Assembly: GCA_023213395.1 (NCBI GenBank)
Contig: CM041465.1
Location: 65,107,741-65,171,740, forward strand
Source: Cycas panzhihuaensis
Lineage: Eukaryota; Cycadophyta
Length of the DNA stretch: 64,000 bases
Direction of reading: 5' to 3'
Shown here: in pieces, positions 1 through 13,020 of the stretch
Layout: each line of letters opens with the position of its first letter
How positions within the stretch are numbered: position 1 is the first letter of the stretch
Made by a program: the position numbers and the translations under genes
Notes under the pieces: generated by a model
What the model saw: only the letters and a program-made list of their open reading frames with translations
What the model was told of the DNA's origin: nothing
Database searches by the model: none

Positions 1-2407
1 CCTTTTAGATTTTCTAGACCCTTTGACCTACCTTGCAGAATGCCTAAGGCACTTGTATTATTAGTGCTCTACTTCTATAAGGGCTATGCCACTATTGAAA
101 GTAAAAATGCTTCTTGTCCTTTATCAATTTTCTATTGTGGTTTATCTTGTTATTATGCTACCTCTTATTACTACTCCACACCTATTGAAGTATTAAAGCT
201 CCAGTTTATAGGAAGAGAAATGACCATTCCAAGCTTCATATTATCTTTTCCTTAGCCAACGAAAAGATGAATCCTAAAGTCTTTCAAAATATGGAGATAA
301 GGGGTTTAGATGACTAGATAATTAAAGTGGTTGTACCTTATGGATATCCACTATTTGTTTAACTCCAAGTTGAAGGTAATGATAATAGGTTTAAGGAAAG
401 AATATATAATAATAGAATGATATCAAAAATATCAAATAGATCATGCCAGTCTCCACATGTTGAAATATAAACTATTTACCAAAATAAATTGATGGGCTCT
501 CTTTATGCAAGTAAGAAGAGATAAGAATAGTACTAATTATTATAAAGGTTAATGATACTGAAGGAGTTGATAACTTATTATAGCTCTATGAATGTTAAAA
601 TAGGCTTTAGCTTGCATGATAAACTAGACTATCAAACCCCCCCTCTTTTTTTTTCCTTGTAATAAAAAGGTCATCAAACAATAATAATAGAGAATTTAAG
701 ACTAGATATAGACTTATTTAAATAAGGAGTCTTTTGATATTAACAAGATTGTATACCAGTATAAATATCTAATATTTTATCAAAGAAAATTGCCCAAAAT
801 ATTTAGCTATAGGGAGGGCTAGTCGCATAGTTTTTTTTCTTTCATATTATAAGGTTTTTCATTTCTAAAAATAATATCTTCCTTGTTGATAGTAGACATG
901 CTACTTTTGCAGGGTGATTAGGCCTGAATGAGTAGCCAATCTACTCATTTTTCTCCATCAATAGTAGCTTAAAAAGATCTTTTTACCTCTAAAATTTATC
1001 ATTTTATATCTTTCCTTTTAGCATCAAAACAAGTTTAATAATAACTTTAAAAATAACTTTTAGCAACTTCAAAATTTCTCCAAAATAGGCTTCAAATAGC
1101 CTTTAAACAGCTTCAAAAATAGGCTTCAAAATAGCCTCATAGCATCAAAAGCCCCTTAAATTTTTGAAAATAAATGATAAAAATAATCCTAAATATATCT
1201 CAAATGATAGAAAGTGGTCCCAAAAAATGTGCATAAAAATGGAGCATAAAATAGTTTTAAATATCTTAAAAGTTTGATTAAAAAATAGGTTAGTAATTAG
1301 ACACAAAATCAGATTCCTTAAATAACTTAACAAGGCTCTAAAATTTTGAAAAGAATAGGCTCTAAAATATTTCCCTCAAGGATTCAAACTTTGGATTCTG
1401 ATACCATGTTAAAAAATGAATATGGAACTTTGATATTATATTAGAAAATAAATCTGCTATGAAAAAATAATAGATAAATATGGTGAGTGAATGATAAAGA
1501 AATAAAGCACAAAAGAGATTAAGCATGTACAAGTTAACATAATGAAATGAAAGAATGACTAAACTTTAAATTAGAAAGAAGGATGATATACATTGATTAA
1601 CTTGTTGTGGCCTAAAACACATTTCTATATACCACATAATACAAGGAGACCTTACATATAAAATACTAAAAGAATCTAGAGAGTGTAAATAGGGATAATT
1701 ATGTAATTGGATATTACACCCAATAATATTGGTTAAAGTATATTGATATTGATATTCCTATAGAAATTACACTCTTTCATGTGTTATATAAGGTCATCAA
1801 AATGAAGCCTTTCTTTAATAATTGTTATGCACTAAATGGTCCATAAACTAAATACTAATAAGATATGCACAATGACAAATGCACCTTATTTGAGAAGGAT
1901 GCTATTGAAGAAATACACAAGAGTATTACAAGTTTGAAGGTATATATGAACATTTACTATTTAAGCATTTTCAAGATTTATTTATTCTATTATAAACATG
2001 AAGAACTTTTATCCTCTTTATATTCTCTTCAAATACAACCCCTTTATTCTTTAGCAAGAACTAGTCCCTCTTATATTCCATAAGATTATGGACTCTTTAT
2101 TTATTTCTATCATGTTAATTATCAAATAAAGATTAATACACTAGTTTACTTTAGCATGTCCCTCTCCATCAATAAAACTCCCCTCTCCTATGAACATATT
2201 ATTATCGTATTCCTTTTCAAATACTCTCTTTAATATTTAAACTCTTTTTGTTTAATGAACTTTATATATCTTAAGAATTTATCACATTCCTTATTTTCTT
2301 AGAATGTTTTAAGGTCCTATTATCTTTTATATTTTAACACCTAAATTTATCATGTTTATATAGTAGTGTTCATATGCCTATTATGTTTAAAATTTCTTAT
2401 TTGATGG
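1..2407. other. AT-rich DNA without a recognisable gene
   Basis: No reading frame in this stretch resembles a family I know. Short frames at about 40-255 and 1865-2083 (plus) have no motif and look like chance. The stretch has poly-A/T runs and repeated 'cttcaaaatagc'-type phrases near 1060-1140. The only element-like signal is the primer-binding remnant listed separately at 1396-1406. It is probably old, decayed transposon sequence. Confidence 0.5.
1396..1406 (-). other. Possible copia primer-binding site remnant
   Basis: On the minus strand this reads TGGTATCAGAA, which matches the start of the initiator-Met tRNA primer-binding site used by many plant copia elements. It abuts TGTTAA at 1407, as a 5' LTR edge would. 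The copia element at 57101-62429 has the same arrangement at 61776-61787. I could not find the other LTR or a pol fragment to go with it, so it may be chance or an orphan. Confidence 0.35.
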
Positions 2408-4184
2408 TGTGTCTTGGGTGGACTTAAACTACATATCTCTCAATCAATGGGATATTTTTTTTATTTCAAATCTTGACTAGGAGATACAAAGTCTAAGAGG
2501 ACCTAAGTGACCACCTTTATCTAACTCCTAATAAGGAGTCTCCACCTAGTTATGTCATTTAATGAGGATGTTACTAAATGAGGCAATGAAAGGCTAAGAT
2601 ATAGGGGGGTGATTGAATCCACTGGCCTACACAACTAAGTGAAGGAGTTCTAAGTTTAGAATTACTCTTACAATATCTCTTATGTCCTTCCTAGGGACTC
2701 CTTCCCTTCAATTCTTTCAACCTTTAGAGTTCTACTTAAATGAGGGAGAAGGGCTAGATGATGGGAAAGGTTTTGTTTCTTATTATTCTCCCTTTTTGTT
2801 GTTGTTTGTTTTGATGAAGTAAAATTAAGAACAATCAATGAAGCTACAATAACTATCCACCTAATTTTTCAAAATGCATGCAGTAACATTAAACACACAT
2901 GCAATTTTTTTTTTAATATATATATTTTAAATGAAACACATTGAAAATGGAATGAAAAGCTACTTCTATTGAATGCATCATACACCTTTTCAATAAAAGA
3001 GAGGAATTATGATGAAATATAACTAATACTACTTGCAACTATGTATGCAATTCATCAAAAAAAGATCCAATAACATGCAATGCCTTTCATATGACTTTTC
3101 ATTCTAAATAAATGTTATCTTTCTTTCAGATGATACTTCTACAATGAAAAGGGAGATTTTAAAGGTTAACTACTATTGTTTTAAATGATTTTTAGACCAT
3201 TAACAATTCATGCAACTAATCATGTTCAAGTCATAATTCTTATACAAGCAATAAGCCAAAACATAAAGAAATTCTATCATAATTAGAGTGCATTAGGTTC
3301 CAAGGGAATTCTTGAACCTCTAATGGTCTGATTAAATCAAGTATATATCATTTACTAACTTAGAGTTTTCCTCAAAAATATAATAAAATAAGTGAAATTA
3401 AATAAGAACAATACCAAGATTGCTTTCCTATTATGAAAAGCATATCTCATAATAGCTTTTTTTCCTTCATTTGATAAAATTTCCCCAAACCCTTCTTTTA
3501 AAACTAATAAAGGGGGAAAAGAAACAAGTACTAGAGGTAAAAACTATAGCCACAAATAAGCCAAAATAATGGAAAACCACTTGGAATTTAGATAGCTATA
3601 GAAGAATGGAGAAGAGAAGCTATTTTATTAGTGAAGAGATGAGCATTCTTCACACTAGTCTTCTCTCCTTTTGTCCCATAAAGTGCTAACCTTTCAGTAA
3701 AATGTTCAAGGTAAAAAATGAATGTAAAATCACCACAAATATTAGCAAAAAGAATGGGAAATTTTTGAGCATAAACCATCTCCAACAAGTAGTAAAATCA
3801 CAAGAATTTTGTATAGGAAAGATCTTACTAGGAACAAAGGGGTTTTGAGGCTTAAAACCTTAAGAAAAATCAAGAAACTTGAAGAACCAACCATCAAAAT
3901 TCAAGAATCAATGAAATAGAAACCTAAAGCATCAAAATATCCTCTTTATTTCACCCATTTGCATCACAAAAAATTAGTCTTTCAAGTCATAGTAGCAAAA
4001 ATCTTTAAAAGTCTCCAAAAATCTTAATGAAAACCTCTAAATCTTCAAATCTAAGCTCTCTAAATTTTAAATGATAGACAATAGCTAAGTAAGGGTTCAT
4101 TTTGGGAATGTAAGGGATACGTTTACATTAATTATGGGTGGCAATATATAAAATTCTAATGTGTTAGATGAGTTTTACATGTAT

Positions 4185-4300
4185 AATAGTCAAAAAAATT
4201 ACCAGTCACATTTTGAGACCAACCAGAAATGCGGCTTTATACTAATAATGTAATTGATCACATTTTTTGTAGTACCAAAAATGTAATAAGTTATAGGTTT
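4185..4300. repeat. GTCA/TGAC palindrome cluster, copy A
   Basis: Degraded version of inverted motifs that are clearer in B (20833-20960) and C (36031-36125). Arms of the form AAAAATGTGAC and GTCATATTTTT flank a short centre, and the phrase ACCAAAAATGTAATAAG follows. The same phrase recurs at 17450-17500, in the remnant of A's 5' LTR. Confidence 0.5.
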
Positions 4301-5002
4301 AAAAGTGGCTCATTAAAAGTCAAAATTTATTTTTTAACAATAAATTTAATTATAAATAATTCTATTAATAGGAAAAAGATGCCCAAACTTGATGAAATGA
4401 TAAACACAAGTCCAAAAATTGATTGAAGAGACCAAATAACGGTGAAATCAAGATAAAAATATAAAAATATAAAATCAAAGAGGTTCTAAAAGAAGAAATG
4501 GATTAAAAATGATCATGAAAGAAACATTTTAGTGCCATAAGTATCAGTCATTAGAAGGTGATAACATAATCATACAAGACTCATCATTTATCATACATAA
4601 TTAATGAAGTCAATGTAACATTTCATTAACACATGGTCTAATGTAGTATAAAACCAACTTTATCATTTATTTTCCCATGAGACCATACAAGAAATATGAA
4701 AAAATTAATAAGGGTGAATGAGAGACTAGGATTTGATGAAACATTTACCCCTTTAATCCCTGAAGCTCCTAATTCAGGAAGAAAGAAGTATGGTAAGAGG
4801 TGGCAATGATGAAGGTGAAAATTCCTCTACTAAAAGTCAAAAAAAATCAAGATGAAGTACAAAAATAATGAACCATTAATCTATAAAAACCTAGATTCTA
4901 ATAAAACTAGCCTTGATACTTCTACTGATAAGCCAAAGAAGCATTGCCTAAATGTGTTTACCTTAAAGGATTGGATTCTTAAAAGAATTTTGCCTAAAAC
5001 CT

Positions 5003-5173
5003 TACCTAAAAAGATTGGGTTCTCATTGTTAAAAGAATGTTATCTATATCTTATACCCAAAAGGATTAGGTACTATTTACTAAATGAATATTTCCTAATA
5101 TCTTGCCCAAAAGGATTGGGTTTACCACTTACTCAAAGAATATTACCAAATCACTCACCCAAAAGAATTGGGT
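5003..5173. repeat. Four hairpin motifs at 51-52 bp spacing, copy A
   Basis: Variants of ACCCAAAAGGATTGGGT begin at 5003, 5054, 5105 and 5157. The ideal motif is an inverted repeat: arms ACCCAA and TTGGGT around AAGGA. The plus-strand open frame at 4852-5301 (149 codons) is a by-product; its PKRIG repeats are the motif translated. The spacing is close to regular. Function unknown. Confidence 0.75.
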
Positions 5174-5304
5174 TCATGCTTGCTAACCAAAATATCACTA
5201 ATGAATGCCCACAAACTATATGGAACTTAAAGTACCTAGCTAGTCATAGTTTATCTCTCATTAACCATACTTTAGAGGGAAGTCCTTTTGTTGAAGCATA
5301 AAGG

Positions 5305-5625
5305 GTAGATTGTCATAGTTTTTAGGCTCATTAATAGGTGACTTTTTGAAGTTGTAAGACTACCATAGTTTCAACTTATGAGTAGGTGAATTTTTAGAGC
5401 TTTCTGTCATAGTTTAAACTCATTAATAAGGTGAAGACTTTTGGAGCTTAATCATTGTAGTTTAACCTCATCAACAATCAAATCTCAGAGGGTTCCCTAA
5501 CATAGTGGCCCTTTAACAGGTAAAAGAGAGTCAAAGCATGATTATCATAGTTTAACCTCATTAACAATTAAATCTCAGAGGGTTCCCTATCATAGTTTAG
5601 GCTCTTTAATAGGTAAAAGGGATTT
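5305..5625. repeat. CATAGTTTaggCTCATTAATAGG tandem-like motifs, copy A
   Basis: Six or seven variants of 'catagttt..cctcattaa.agg' are spread over this stretch, about 50-70 bp apart, each followed by a purine-rich tail such as 'tgaaagg' or 'aaaaggg'. Equivalent arrays lie at 21940-22270 (B) and 37195-37480 (C). Confidence 0.65.
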
Positions 5626-6371
5626 GAAGCAATTTGGAGACCAATCTAATAGTTAATTTCAAAGAAATATAATGGAAAAATGTAGCCATTAAGGTCTCCA
5701 AAAGGCTTCATAGAAGATAAGTACATTGGATCTAAGAATTAAGTCAAATAGATAAAAGATAAATGATTTTACTATCCTAAAGTGATTTCATTTAATAATG
5801 ATGATTTTAAAAAGATAGAATTCACTTTGATAGACTCAATGGAAGAAAGAAAAACATTCTTGCTTAGAAAAGAGAGAAAATCCTCTTTCTTTATTAAGTA
5901 AAAAAATAAAAATTAAATTTCATTATTACAGGAGGGAGTTAGAAAAATAAGGTACCTAAGGCCCTTTTTCTCTCATTTCTGAGGTGACCTAGAGCTATAT
6001 TGATAGAGGATCTACTCTAGGGGGTAGATATCAAGAAGATTAAATTGGGTGCCAGATATTCAGTAAGTCTACTTCTTAAATTTTTTTGAATCATTTTTTT
6101 TAATTTAAAAACATGATAATTTAGTGTGAAAAATATAGATAGTACATTAAAAATGTAAGAATATAGTGAAAAATATAACACAGCCAAAAATATAATTTTA
6201 TAATTTAGGGCAATAAAAAGAAATTACATTTTTTGTGGTGAAATTATATTTTTAACTATGAGATCACATTCTTTGTCATGTCACCACACTTTTGAATTTC
6301 CTTAAAGAAAAACTTGAAAATTAAACTTTTAAACCATAAAAACAAGAAACTGATGTGATTTTTTTAATGTA

Positions 6372-8135
6372 ATGCAACCTCTAGAGAGAATAAAAATATG
6401 AGAGAATGAAGGTTTAGTGATCGAGGACATAATCAGTTAACTTAATAAGAGGGATTGGGTGACTTTAAGGAGTTGTGGGTTGTATGAAGCAAGTGGATTG
6501 ACCTAGTTAGTTATGGAGTATAAGATACTCCATGATTTCATTAGTTACTAGATTTTGGGATGTAATATATTTAGAGTATAGGCTATTGGAGAGATACAGA
6601 TCACTTTGAGGGATGTAAGGAGGGTACTAGGAGTTACCTAGCATAGGGAGAGAGTGAGAATCAATAGGGTGGTGAAGGATGAGTCTTAGATGATATGCAA
6701 CTAGTACCTAGTAGGCTTTACTAATCAGTTTGGCCCCCATGGGATATCTATAGAGGCTATATAAGTAGTAGATGACATTCTTATAGTTTGGAGGATCATC
6801 ACCTTGATTATCATATAGAGGATTTCTAGAACCTAAAACTTCATGGAGGTTCCAACATAGTGGGAAGGAGTCATATGGAGGTGTGAGGAGGGAGTTTGTA
6901 TGAATTAGGGATAGTATATAATAAATAGCGCATGCCTTTAACTATCGAGGATCAGGAGATTAGGTAGAGGAGGATTTTCTTATAGCTCTATCCTAATGTG
7001 CTAGCTGTATAACCGCATTCCTTTAATGAGACAAGGAAGAGCTCCAAGAGAGTTAACTGTCATATATCCAAAAATAAATAAGTGATATATGAGAGCAAAG
7101 ATTCATAGAAAGGTAGATATTATAGTTAGGAGTATACACAACCCTCTATTAAGTAGGATAACTAGGAGATAGCTAGTAGAAGATGCATATGCAAGACTAT
7201 CATCATGGAGTGATGATGAGGTGGATGCAATAGAGAGAGGGACAGCTGAAGAGGCCCCTATTATTGGTTGAGAGAGAGGTAAAGGGAGAGAGAGTGGAGG
7301 CAGAGGTAGGAGAGATGGTGTAGGTGGTGGTAAGATGGGTCAAGGGGGGAGAGAAGGTACATTAACTAATAGAGGAGTGGGAGGGAGTCAACAGGTGCTC
7401 AAGAGAGCAAGTGGAACACTAAGTAGGGGTAGAGGAGGCTCCATATAGAGTATGGAGCTAAGGTCAATAGATAAGCAGATGCAAGGAGGAGGGAGTAGAG
7501 TAGAAGAAGGAGAGTTTACCTAGGAGGCTCCTTAAGAGCCCTAGAGAGAGAGAGAGAGAAAGCCAAAAGTAGAGGATAAGATGGTAGTAGAAATGGTAGG
7601 AGAAGATGAGCCATCAGGTATAATAGTTGATTAGTTTCTCTCATATCAAATTATATTTCCTTTTTTTATCATAATTTTCTTTCCAAAAGACTAATCATGA
7701 TTTATATATGTTCATTAGATAGATAATGAGAAGATGACTCTAGGAGAGGTGAGGAGGACATTAGAGCTAATATTCCCTTGTGTTCCCACATCAGAGGAGA
7801 TGTTAGCATGGAATATATTAGATTATACCCTGCTAGGACATCATATTGGTCACTTTAGCTATGCACTTTGAGCTTGAGACATGTATATGGACACGAGAGT
7901 AGAGCTAAGAGCATGGGAGTTAGAGCTTAGAGCATCCAAGGATGATAGACACTATCAATGTAGGATGATGTTGGCATAAATAGGAGTATGAGTTACTCCA
8001 TCAGGGAGTACCATGGTGCAGTAGGGATGATACCTTCTACCTTGTAGAGAGTCTATACATAGGTAGACTTTAGGTAGAGGGGAGAGCGTAGAGCTAGGAG
8101 TCTAGGAGGGATCTCATTAGGGCTTACAGAGATGA
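6372..8135 (+). pseudogene. Antisense two-exon gene of the Tat element, copy A
   Basis: This plus-strand frame is opposite to gag-pol. Exon 1 runs from ATG 6372 to 7617 and exon 2 from 7719 to TGA 8133-8135. Comparison with copies B and C reveals the frame: all three keep phrases such as IQITLRDV, the SRIR..GRGGFSYSSI block and RSIHNPLL-like segments. In exon 2 they keep TL.EV.RTLE.IFP followed by LGHHI. The segment 'FISYxxLGCNIFRVxAIGEIQITLRDV' (x marking stops and one substitution) is reminiscent of the plant mobile domain, known from host genes and from gypsy and Mutator-like elements; I hold that match at moderate to low confidence. A Gly/Arg-rich stretch (about 7255-7600) ends exon 1. 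Stops are frequent and mostly TAG. Confidence 0.6.
7618..7718 (+). other. Intron of the antisense gene, copy A
   Basis: It starts GTATAATAG and ends TTCATTAG, 101 bp long and T-rich near the 3' end. It interrupts the frame at the same place as the 103-bp and 102-bp introns of copies B and C, with readable conserved protein on both sides. Confidence 0.6.
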
Positions 8136-8992
8136 ATGAATTTGGAATGTATAGGGAGATAGGAGGAAGATAAGAGGCATATTTTGAGCCTCAACTATGT
8201 ATTATAAGTCACATCTATGATAGATATACCATATCTTTTTACTTATGTATATATATATATTATTTACCTTCTCTTCAAAACTTGTGTAATGGATAATTAA
8301 CTCCAAAACCTTTCTCCCTTATTTCCCTTTAATAAATTGAGAATGATATATATTCATCGGTATGATGGTCTAGGGAAATATATAGTAATATATATATATT
8401 TTATCTTTCTTTTTTTTTTTTGCCTTAGTATGCACATGGTAGTTTATACTCATTCTGGAGTGCGGTGGTTCTGAAAAGAAAAAGATTATAAGGATAAGTG
8501 AAGGATAGAAAATAAATAAAAGATAAAAGAGAGCAAATAAAAGGTTTACTTATTCTATTTCAATAAAGATAAAACCATCTAAAACAAATAGTAATAGGTT
8601 TATAAAAGTAGAAGATAGAACAATATAAATATCTCGAAAGAAACTTACATAACTCATATCATACTCCTAATAGATTATATAAACATAGAATAAAATCCAT
8701 ATTTATGTAATATATCATAAAGAAAATATGTTGTTTATAGAATGAAAAATTAATCTCACTTGATAAACAACTAGTATTTTAAGTATACTAGATTCCTCAT
8801 TGGCTCCTTCTAGGGACAAGAAGCTTTTAGGATCTTACCCCTTACCAAGATCCTCCACGACCCAAGATTCCCATGTGGGTCTATCCCTTTTAGATACTTC
8901 ATTCCACTCTTCAACCTATCATCTTAACCCTCATACTACTTAAACCTTTATCTTTCAAAATAAATAGTTTATACTCTTTATAAAGTCGTAGT
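8136..8992. other. Non-coding link between antisense gene and second RNase H, copy A
   Basis: Holds a short TATATATA tract (about 8241-8257), a T-run (8410-8422), two copies of a 'tagtttatactcattctgga'-like phrase (about 8441 and 8984) and GTTTATAAAAGTAGAAGA at about 8599. The last matches the sequence duplicated by the LINE in copy C. I see no reading frame. Confidence 0.6.
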
Positions 8993-9460
8993 TTATACTT
9001 GTTCTAAAGTGGAGTGCCCCCAACTAGAAGGTGAAAGTCAACTAAGGTCATCATCCAAGATAGAGGAAATAAGAGTGTCAACTTTAATATTAAGGAAATG
9101 AGGGACATGTTATATGGTAACTAAAGAAAATAGTGATAACAATGATAAAGCCTAATGGTGAAGGAGAAGGAGTTATAATGAGTGGACCTGATACATCCCA
9201 ACTAACTAATAGACTACAACCTAAGCATCATAATATATAATAATGGGTCTAAGATAAAAGTGAGAAATATTAGATAAGGCTCCTATTATAACAAAATACT
9301 CAGCTTCATTATTAGTTTCTCTAGGTATAAATAAGCCAGAAGAGAGGAGAGGATATCCTAATTAATCATAGATCACCCAAGCAAAAGCGGACGGTCCTAG
9401 GTTACCTCTACTACCTCTATTAGTGAATATACTCAATGCCATAGGAAAATAGGACCAAAG
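8993..9460 (-). pseudogene. Second RNase H, downstream of integrase, copy A
   Basis: Read from about 9450 downwards on the minus strand, the frame shows LSIFTNRGSRGN, then FAWVIYD, then ETNNEAEY, then a GMYQVHSL block and LNIKVDTL, ending about 8993. This is the type I RNase H layout: acidic residue before GxxxGNxG, the Glu of NNEAEY, Asp in strand 4, and the final VDxL Asp. The first catalytic Asp reads Asn here. Tat elements are known to carry an extra 'archaeal-type' RNase H, so this domain fits, but here it lies after integrase. Several TAG/TAA stops break it. Confidence 0.75.
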
Positions 9461-10440
9461 TTTAAAGACAATGTGATCAATAAAGGAGGGTATAGAAATC
9501 AATCAATGAGGAGATGGTAACAAATAGAATTAATTCTAACTATGGTGAAGAAAAAGAAGAATCATAATTGGGATAATTATGATTAATACTTACAAAAGGT
9601 GTCAAGTAAGGTTCGATCATAATTGAGGCCATGGTGGACCCAAATAGCTAGTCTTAAAAATCTTGAATAACTCATCCAAATAAACCCAACCTATAGATGG
9701 ATAGATAGTGATGAAGTCATCATATGACTTGGCCCAAATTATAAAAGGATAATAATAATATACTTTTTTTTTTTTTACTTTTTACTTTATTCCTTTTTTT
9801 TATTGAGTTTTTTCTCAAGCTTTCACTTTCCACTTTTTTTTTTATAAGGAGGGAGTTATAATCATCTAATTACAAAGTTCTTTTACTTAAAACATTAAGG
9901 ATTTATCCTCTTTAAAAGAATCTAAGATAAAATAGACCAATCTCCTTAAGGATTAAATCACAGGAAAAAAGGAGGAGATCAAAATCATGTTATCTCCAAA
10001 TAAAGTGAAGATGGCAAAATGAGTATTCACTTCAAAAGATAGATAGAGTAAACCAAGGATTATAAAAATAATCAAAAGGAAAATAGCAAGTGATATATGA
10101 CCAAGAAAGAATCCTCAAATGTAGGACTAACAAGTGGAAGTATAATCTCAACCGATGGTAAAGTAATTGAAGCTAGCAGAAATGTCTCTCTTTCAAGGAT
10201 GAAAATAAATGATAAAGCTAGGGGTCCAAATTCTCCCTTGAGTGAGGAACACAAAAGAGAACAAAACTAAAATCTCATAAAAGAGCACCCACAATTAATG
10301 CAAATAATAGAAGGAGAAAAAGGCTTATATGATCATGAGTAAAACCTTTGATGAAATCAAAACATAGCTCAAAGGAAGATAAAAAAAGAATTACCTATAG
10401 TTTTAGCTCATTAGACAAGAAGAAAGATTTAGAGCTATAG
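9461..10440. other. Integrase-RNase H spacer with long pyrimidine tract, copy A
   Basis: Between about 9766 and 9842 the plus strand is nearly all T/C, so the element's sense strand has a long polypurine stretch. Equivalent tracts lie at about 26084-26145 (B) and 47782-47835 (C). From 9600 to 9760 the minus strand gives a partly readable frame (the phrase IYPSIGWVYLDELFK), shared with C; I do not recognise it. Confidence 0.55.
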
Positions 10441-11700
10441 TTTATCCTTATTACAGAGGTAAGAATAAGAGTTACTAAGCATAAAACTTTATCAAGTATT
10501 GAGAATTGACAGGATTTTTAAATTCTAAACCCTCCATTATTCAGATTCAATAAGATCCATTATTCAAAACTTTAATTACTAGATAAGGACCAGTCTAGTT
10601 TGGGGAAATTTTATATTACTTATCATGTAGGTACTCTAATTTTAACACTTTATCACCAATACTAAACTTCTTGGGTCTAAGTTTCCTATCATGAGCAACC
10701 TAGACTCTAGCTTTAGATACCATATTACTATGTAGGGCTTGTAAATGGGTCTCATCTAATTTTTTTTATAGTTCCAAGAGACATGCTTCCCTTTGGAACT
10801 CTTTATTAGTAAATTATCTCAATAAGACACGCAAGGAGGGAATCTCAACTTTCGATGGGAGGATGGCCTCAACACCATAAACAAGAAAGAATAGTGTCAT
10901 GCATCTAGTATTTATAATGAAAGTTCTATAAGCCCATAATGCTAGTAATATTAAATATGCTAATCTCTATGGGACATAGTAACTATCTTAGCTAAAGTTT
11001 TGTTAAAGGCCTCAACTTGGCCATTTGCCTGAGGGTGATAAGGAGTTAACAGTCTATGAGTTATATGGAATTTGTTACATAATTCACTAATATATGGATT
11101 ATAGAATGAAGTCTCATTATTAGTAATACTAATGTCTAATATCCCAAATCTACAAATGATATAGTAAAAGATAAATATGGTAACAATATTTCTAGTAGCA
11201 ATAACTAATGAGAGAGCTTCATTCCATTTGGTAAAATATTTAGTTACAGTTATAATGAACTTATGGCCATTAGATGATACTAAAAAGATTTAATAAATGA
11301 GATCAAAACCCCATTGGGAAAAAGACCAAGGTGAAATAATTAACTTCATTTCTTGCAAAGGCTTATGTATTAAGGTCATGTGAGATTGACATTTCTAACA
11401 TTTTTATGCATAAGTATAAGCATCTTTAAATAGGGTATGCTAAGAATAACCCATATAAAGAATGCATTGGGCTATTGATCGACCACCAAAATGTCCACTA
11501 TACATTCCTTCATAGGATTATTTTAAGGCTAAAAGTGTTTCATCAGGAGAAAGGCTTCTTAACAGGATTCCATCAAAGAAACATTTATAGAGCACATTGT
11601 CAAGTAAAAGATATTACCTAGTAGCAATGCAAATTTATCTTCTCTTCTTTGATGTAGAAGAAGAAGGGAATGATTTATCATGAAGTTATGACTTAATCTC
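10440..11700 (-). pseudogene. Integrase of copy A (broken)
   Basis: The zinc-binding N-terminus is visible at about 11600-11380: YEGMYSGHFGGRSIAQ, then ..KCxKCQ. The core follows: WGFDLIY (first Asp), SSNGHKFIITVTKYFTKWNEA, ITNNETSF (second catalytic Asp replaced by Asn) and HRLLTPYHPQANGQVEAFNK (catalytic Glu present). The C-terminal part thins out towards 10440. Catalytic loss by Asp to Asn fits a C-to-T change on the plus strand. It would insert the cDNA if intact. Confidence 0.8.
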
Positions 11701-11829
11701 TCCATACCATAGATCATAAGAAGGGTCAACCTAGATATGGAAGACATGCTCATTAGAAAGAGTGTCATCAACAAGTTGTTGGGCAGGATTAGGAAGAGGA
11801 AAATTAGCCAAGATCTCTGGGATGATCAT

Positions 11830-13020
11830 ACCTTTTTTAGACTTTCTATTGACAAATTAAAAATTAAACTCTTATAATAATTAGGACCATTTACCTAATC
11901 ATCTAGTAAGATTACATTTGGTTAATAAATATCTAATAGGATCTAACTGAATAATGAGGTGGAACTTATTCCCAAGAAGATAGTGGTGTAACTTCTTAGT
12001 GATAAAAATTAAAGTAAGACATTCTTTTTCAAAAAGGTGATAATAAATTTTAGTAGTTGCTAGAGTCCTATTGATGAAATATATGGCTCATTCTATGCCA
12101 AAGTCATCCTCTTATTCTAACATTCTTACTAATGATTCCTCTATAGATGAAGTATATAGGATGAAAGATTTATCAAATCTTAGGGGAGTAAGCATAAGTG
12201 TTAAAACAAAATCTTGCTTTAGCTTGTTGAAAGACTCTTGAACTTAAGGAGTCCATTGTAACTCAATGTCTTTTTTTAAAAGATTTTTGATAATCTTGGC
12301 ATATAAAGTAAATTTGGCAATAAAACATCTTAAGAAATAAAGTCTACCTAGAAAATATTTAATCTACTTCTAACTCTTAGGAGGGGACATATTGTTAATT
12401 GCCCTTATCTTGTTGGGATCAATTCTAATCCCATCATGGGAAACAATGTTTCCTAACATTCTTCCTAACGTCCTAGTAAAAACACATTTAGAGGGATTAA
12501 GGAACAAGTGATATTTCTTACACCTTTTAAAAAATATTTTAAGGTCATGCACATGGTCATATCTTTTATGAGATAAAGCAAGCATATCATCTAAGTACAT
12601 AACAATAATATTACCAATTAATATCATGAAAAATATGTACCATTTCTCTTTAATAAGTTACACCAGTATTTTTTTAATATGAAAGACATGAATTTATACA
12701 TGAAAGTACCCTAAGGAGTAGTGAATGTGGTCTTATAATGATCTTAAGGTGAGATGGAAATCTAATTATAACCTGAAAGACCATCCATAAGAGACATCAC
12801 TTTGAAACTAGTCATCTAGTCCTAAATTTAATCAAGAAAAGGGAGAGGAAATTTATCTTTAGGGTATGCCTCATTAATATCTCAAAAATTAATGCAAATC
12901 TAAATTGAACCATTTTTCTTTACAACTGAAACTATATTGGAGACCCATTAAGAGTAGTCAACACTCTTAATGAATCTAGATCCAAGTAACTTCTTCACTT
13001 CTTGTTTAATAGCTAAAGAG
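11830..13020 (-). pseudogene. Reverse transcriptase and RNase H of copy A (broken)
   Basis: From 13010 down: VVKKNGSI, DINEAYPKDKFPLP, MDGLSGYN, TTFTTPxGTF, then YLDDMLALSHKR (intact catalytic DD) with LNPSKCVF and SHDGIRIDPNK (12627-12370). The usual gypsy RNase H follows (about 12200-11840), with the phrases YFINRTL, KKLHHYLLGNKF and DPIRYLLTKCNLTR. Domain order and wording match the Tat lineage. Several stops and frame changes separate the segments. Confidence 0.85.

Larger units (their letters stand above)
2408..6371 (-). repeat. 3' LTR and adjoining non-coding block of copy A
   Basis: The block starts TG at about 2408 and aligns with the LTR starts of B (19061, 33685) and C (34110, 56685): each has the phrase GGACCTAAA..ATATCTCTCAAT soon after. 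LTR identity is shown for the first 240-425 bp by the paired LTRs of B and C. It probably extends at least to 4340, because a piece matching 4256-4340 sits at A's 5' end (17450-17530). I could not locate the inner LTR boundary. The rest holds the hairpin and tandem motifs listed below and no credible gene. Confidence 0.6.

Noticed and set aside
4852-5301. 149-codon plus-strand open frame with PKRIG repeats
   Set aside because: The repeats are the 51-bp hairpin motif translated; copies B and C do not keep the frame open, and composition is that of the repeat.
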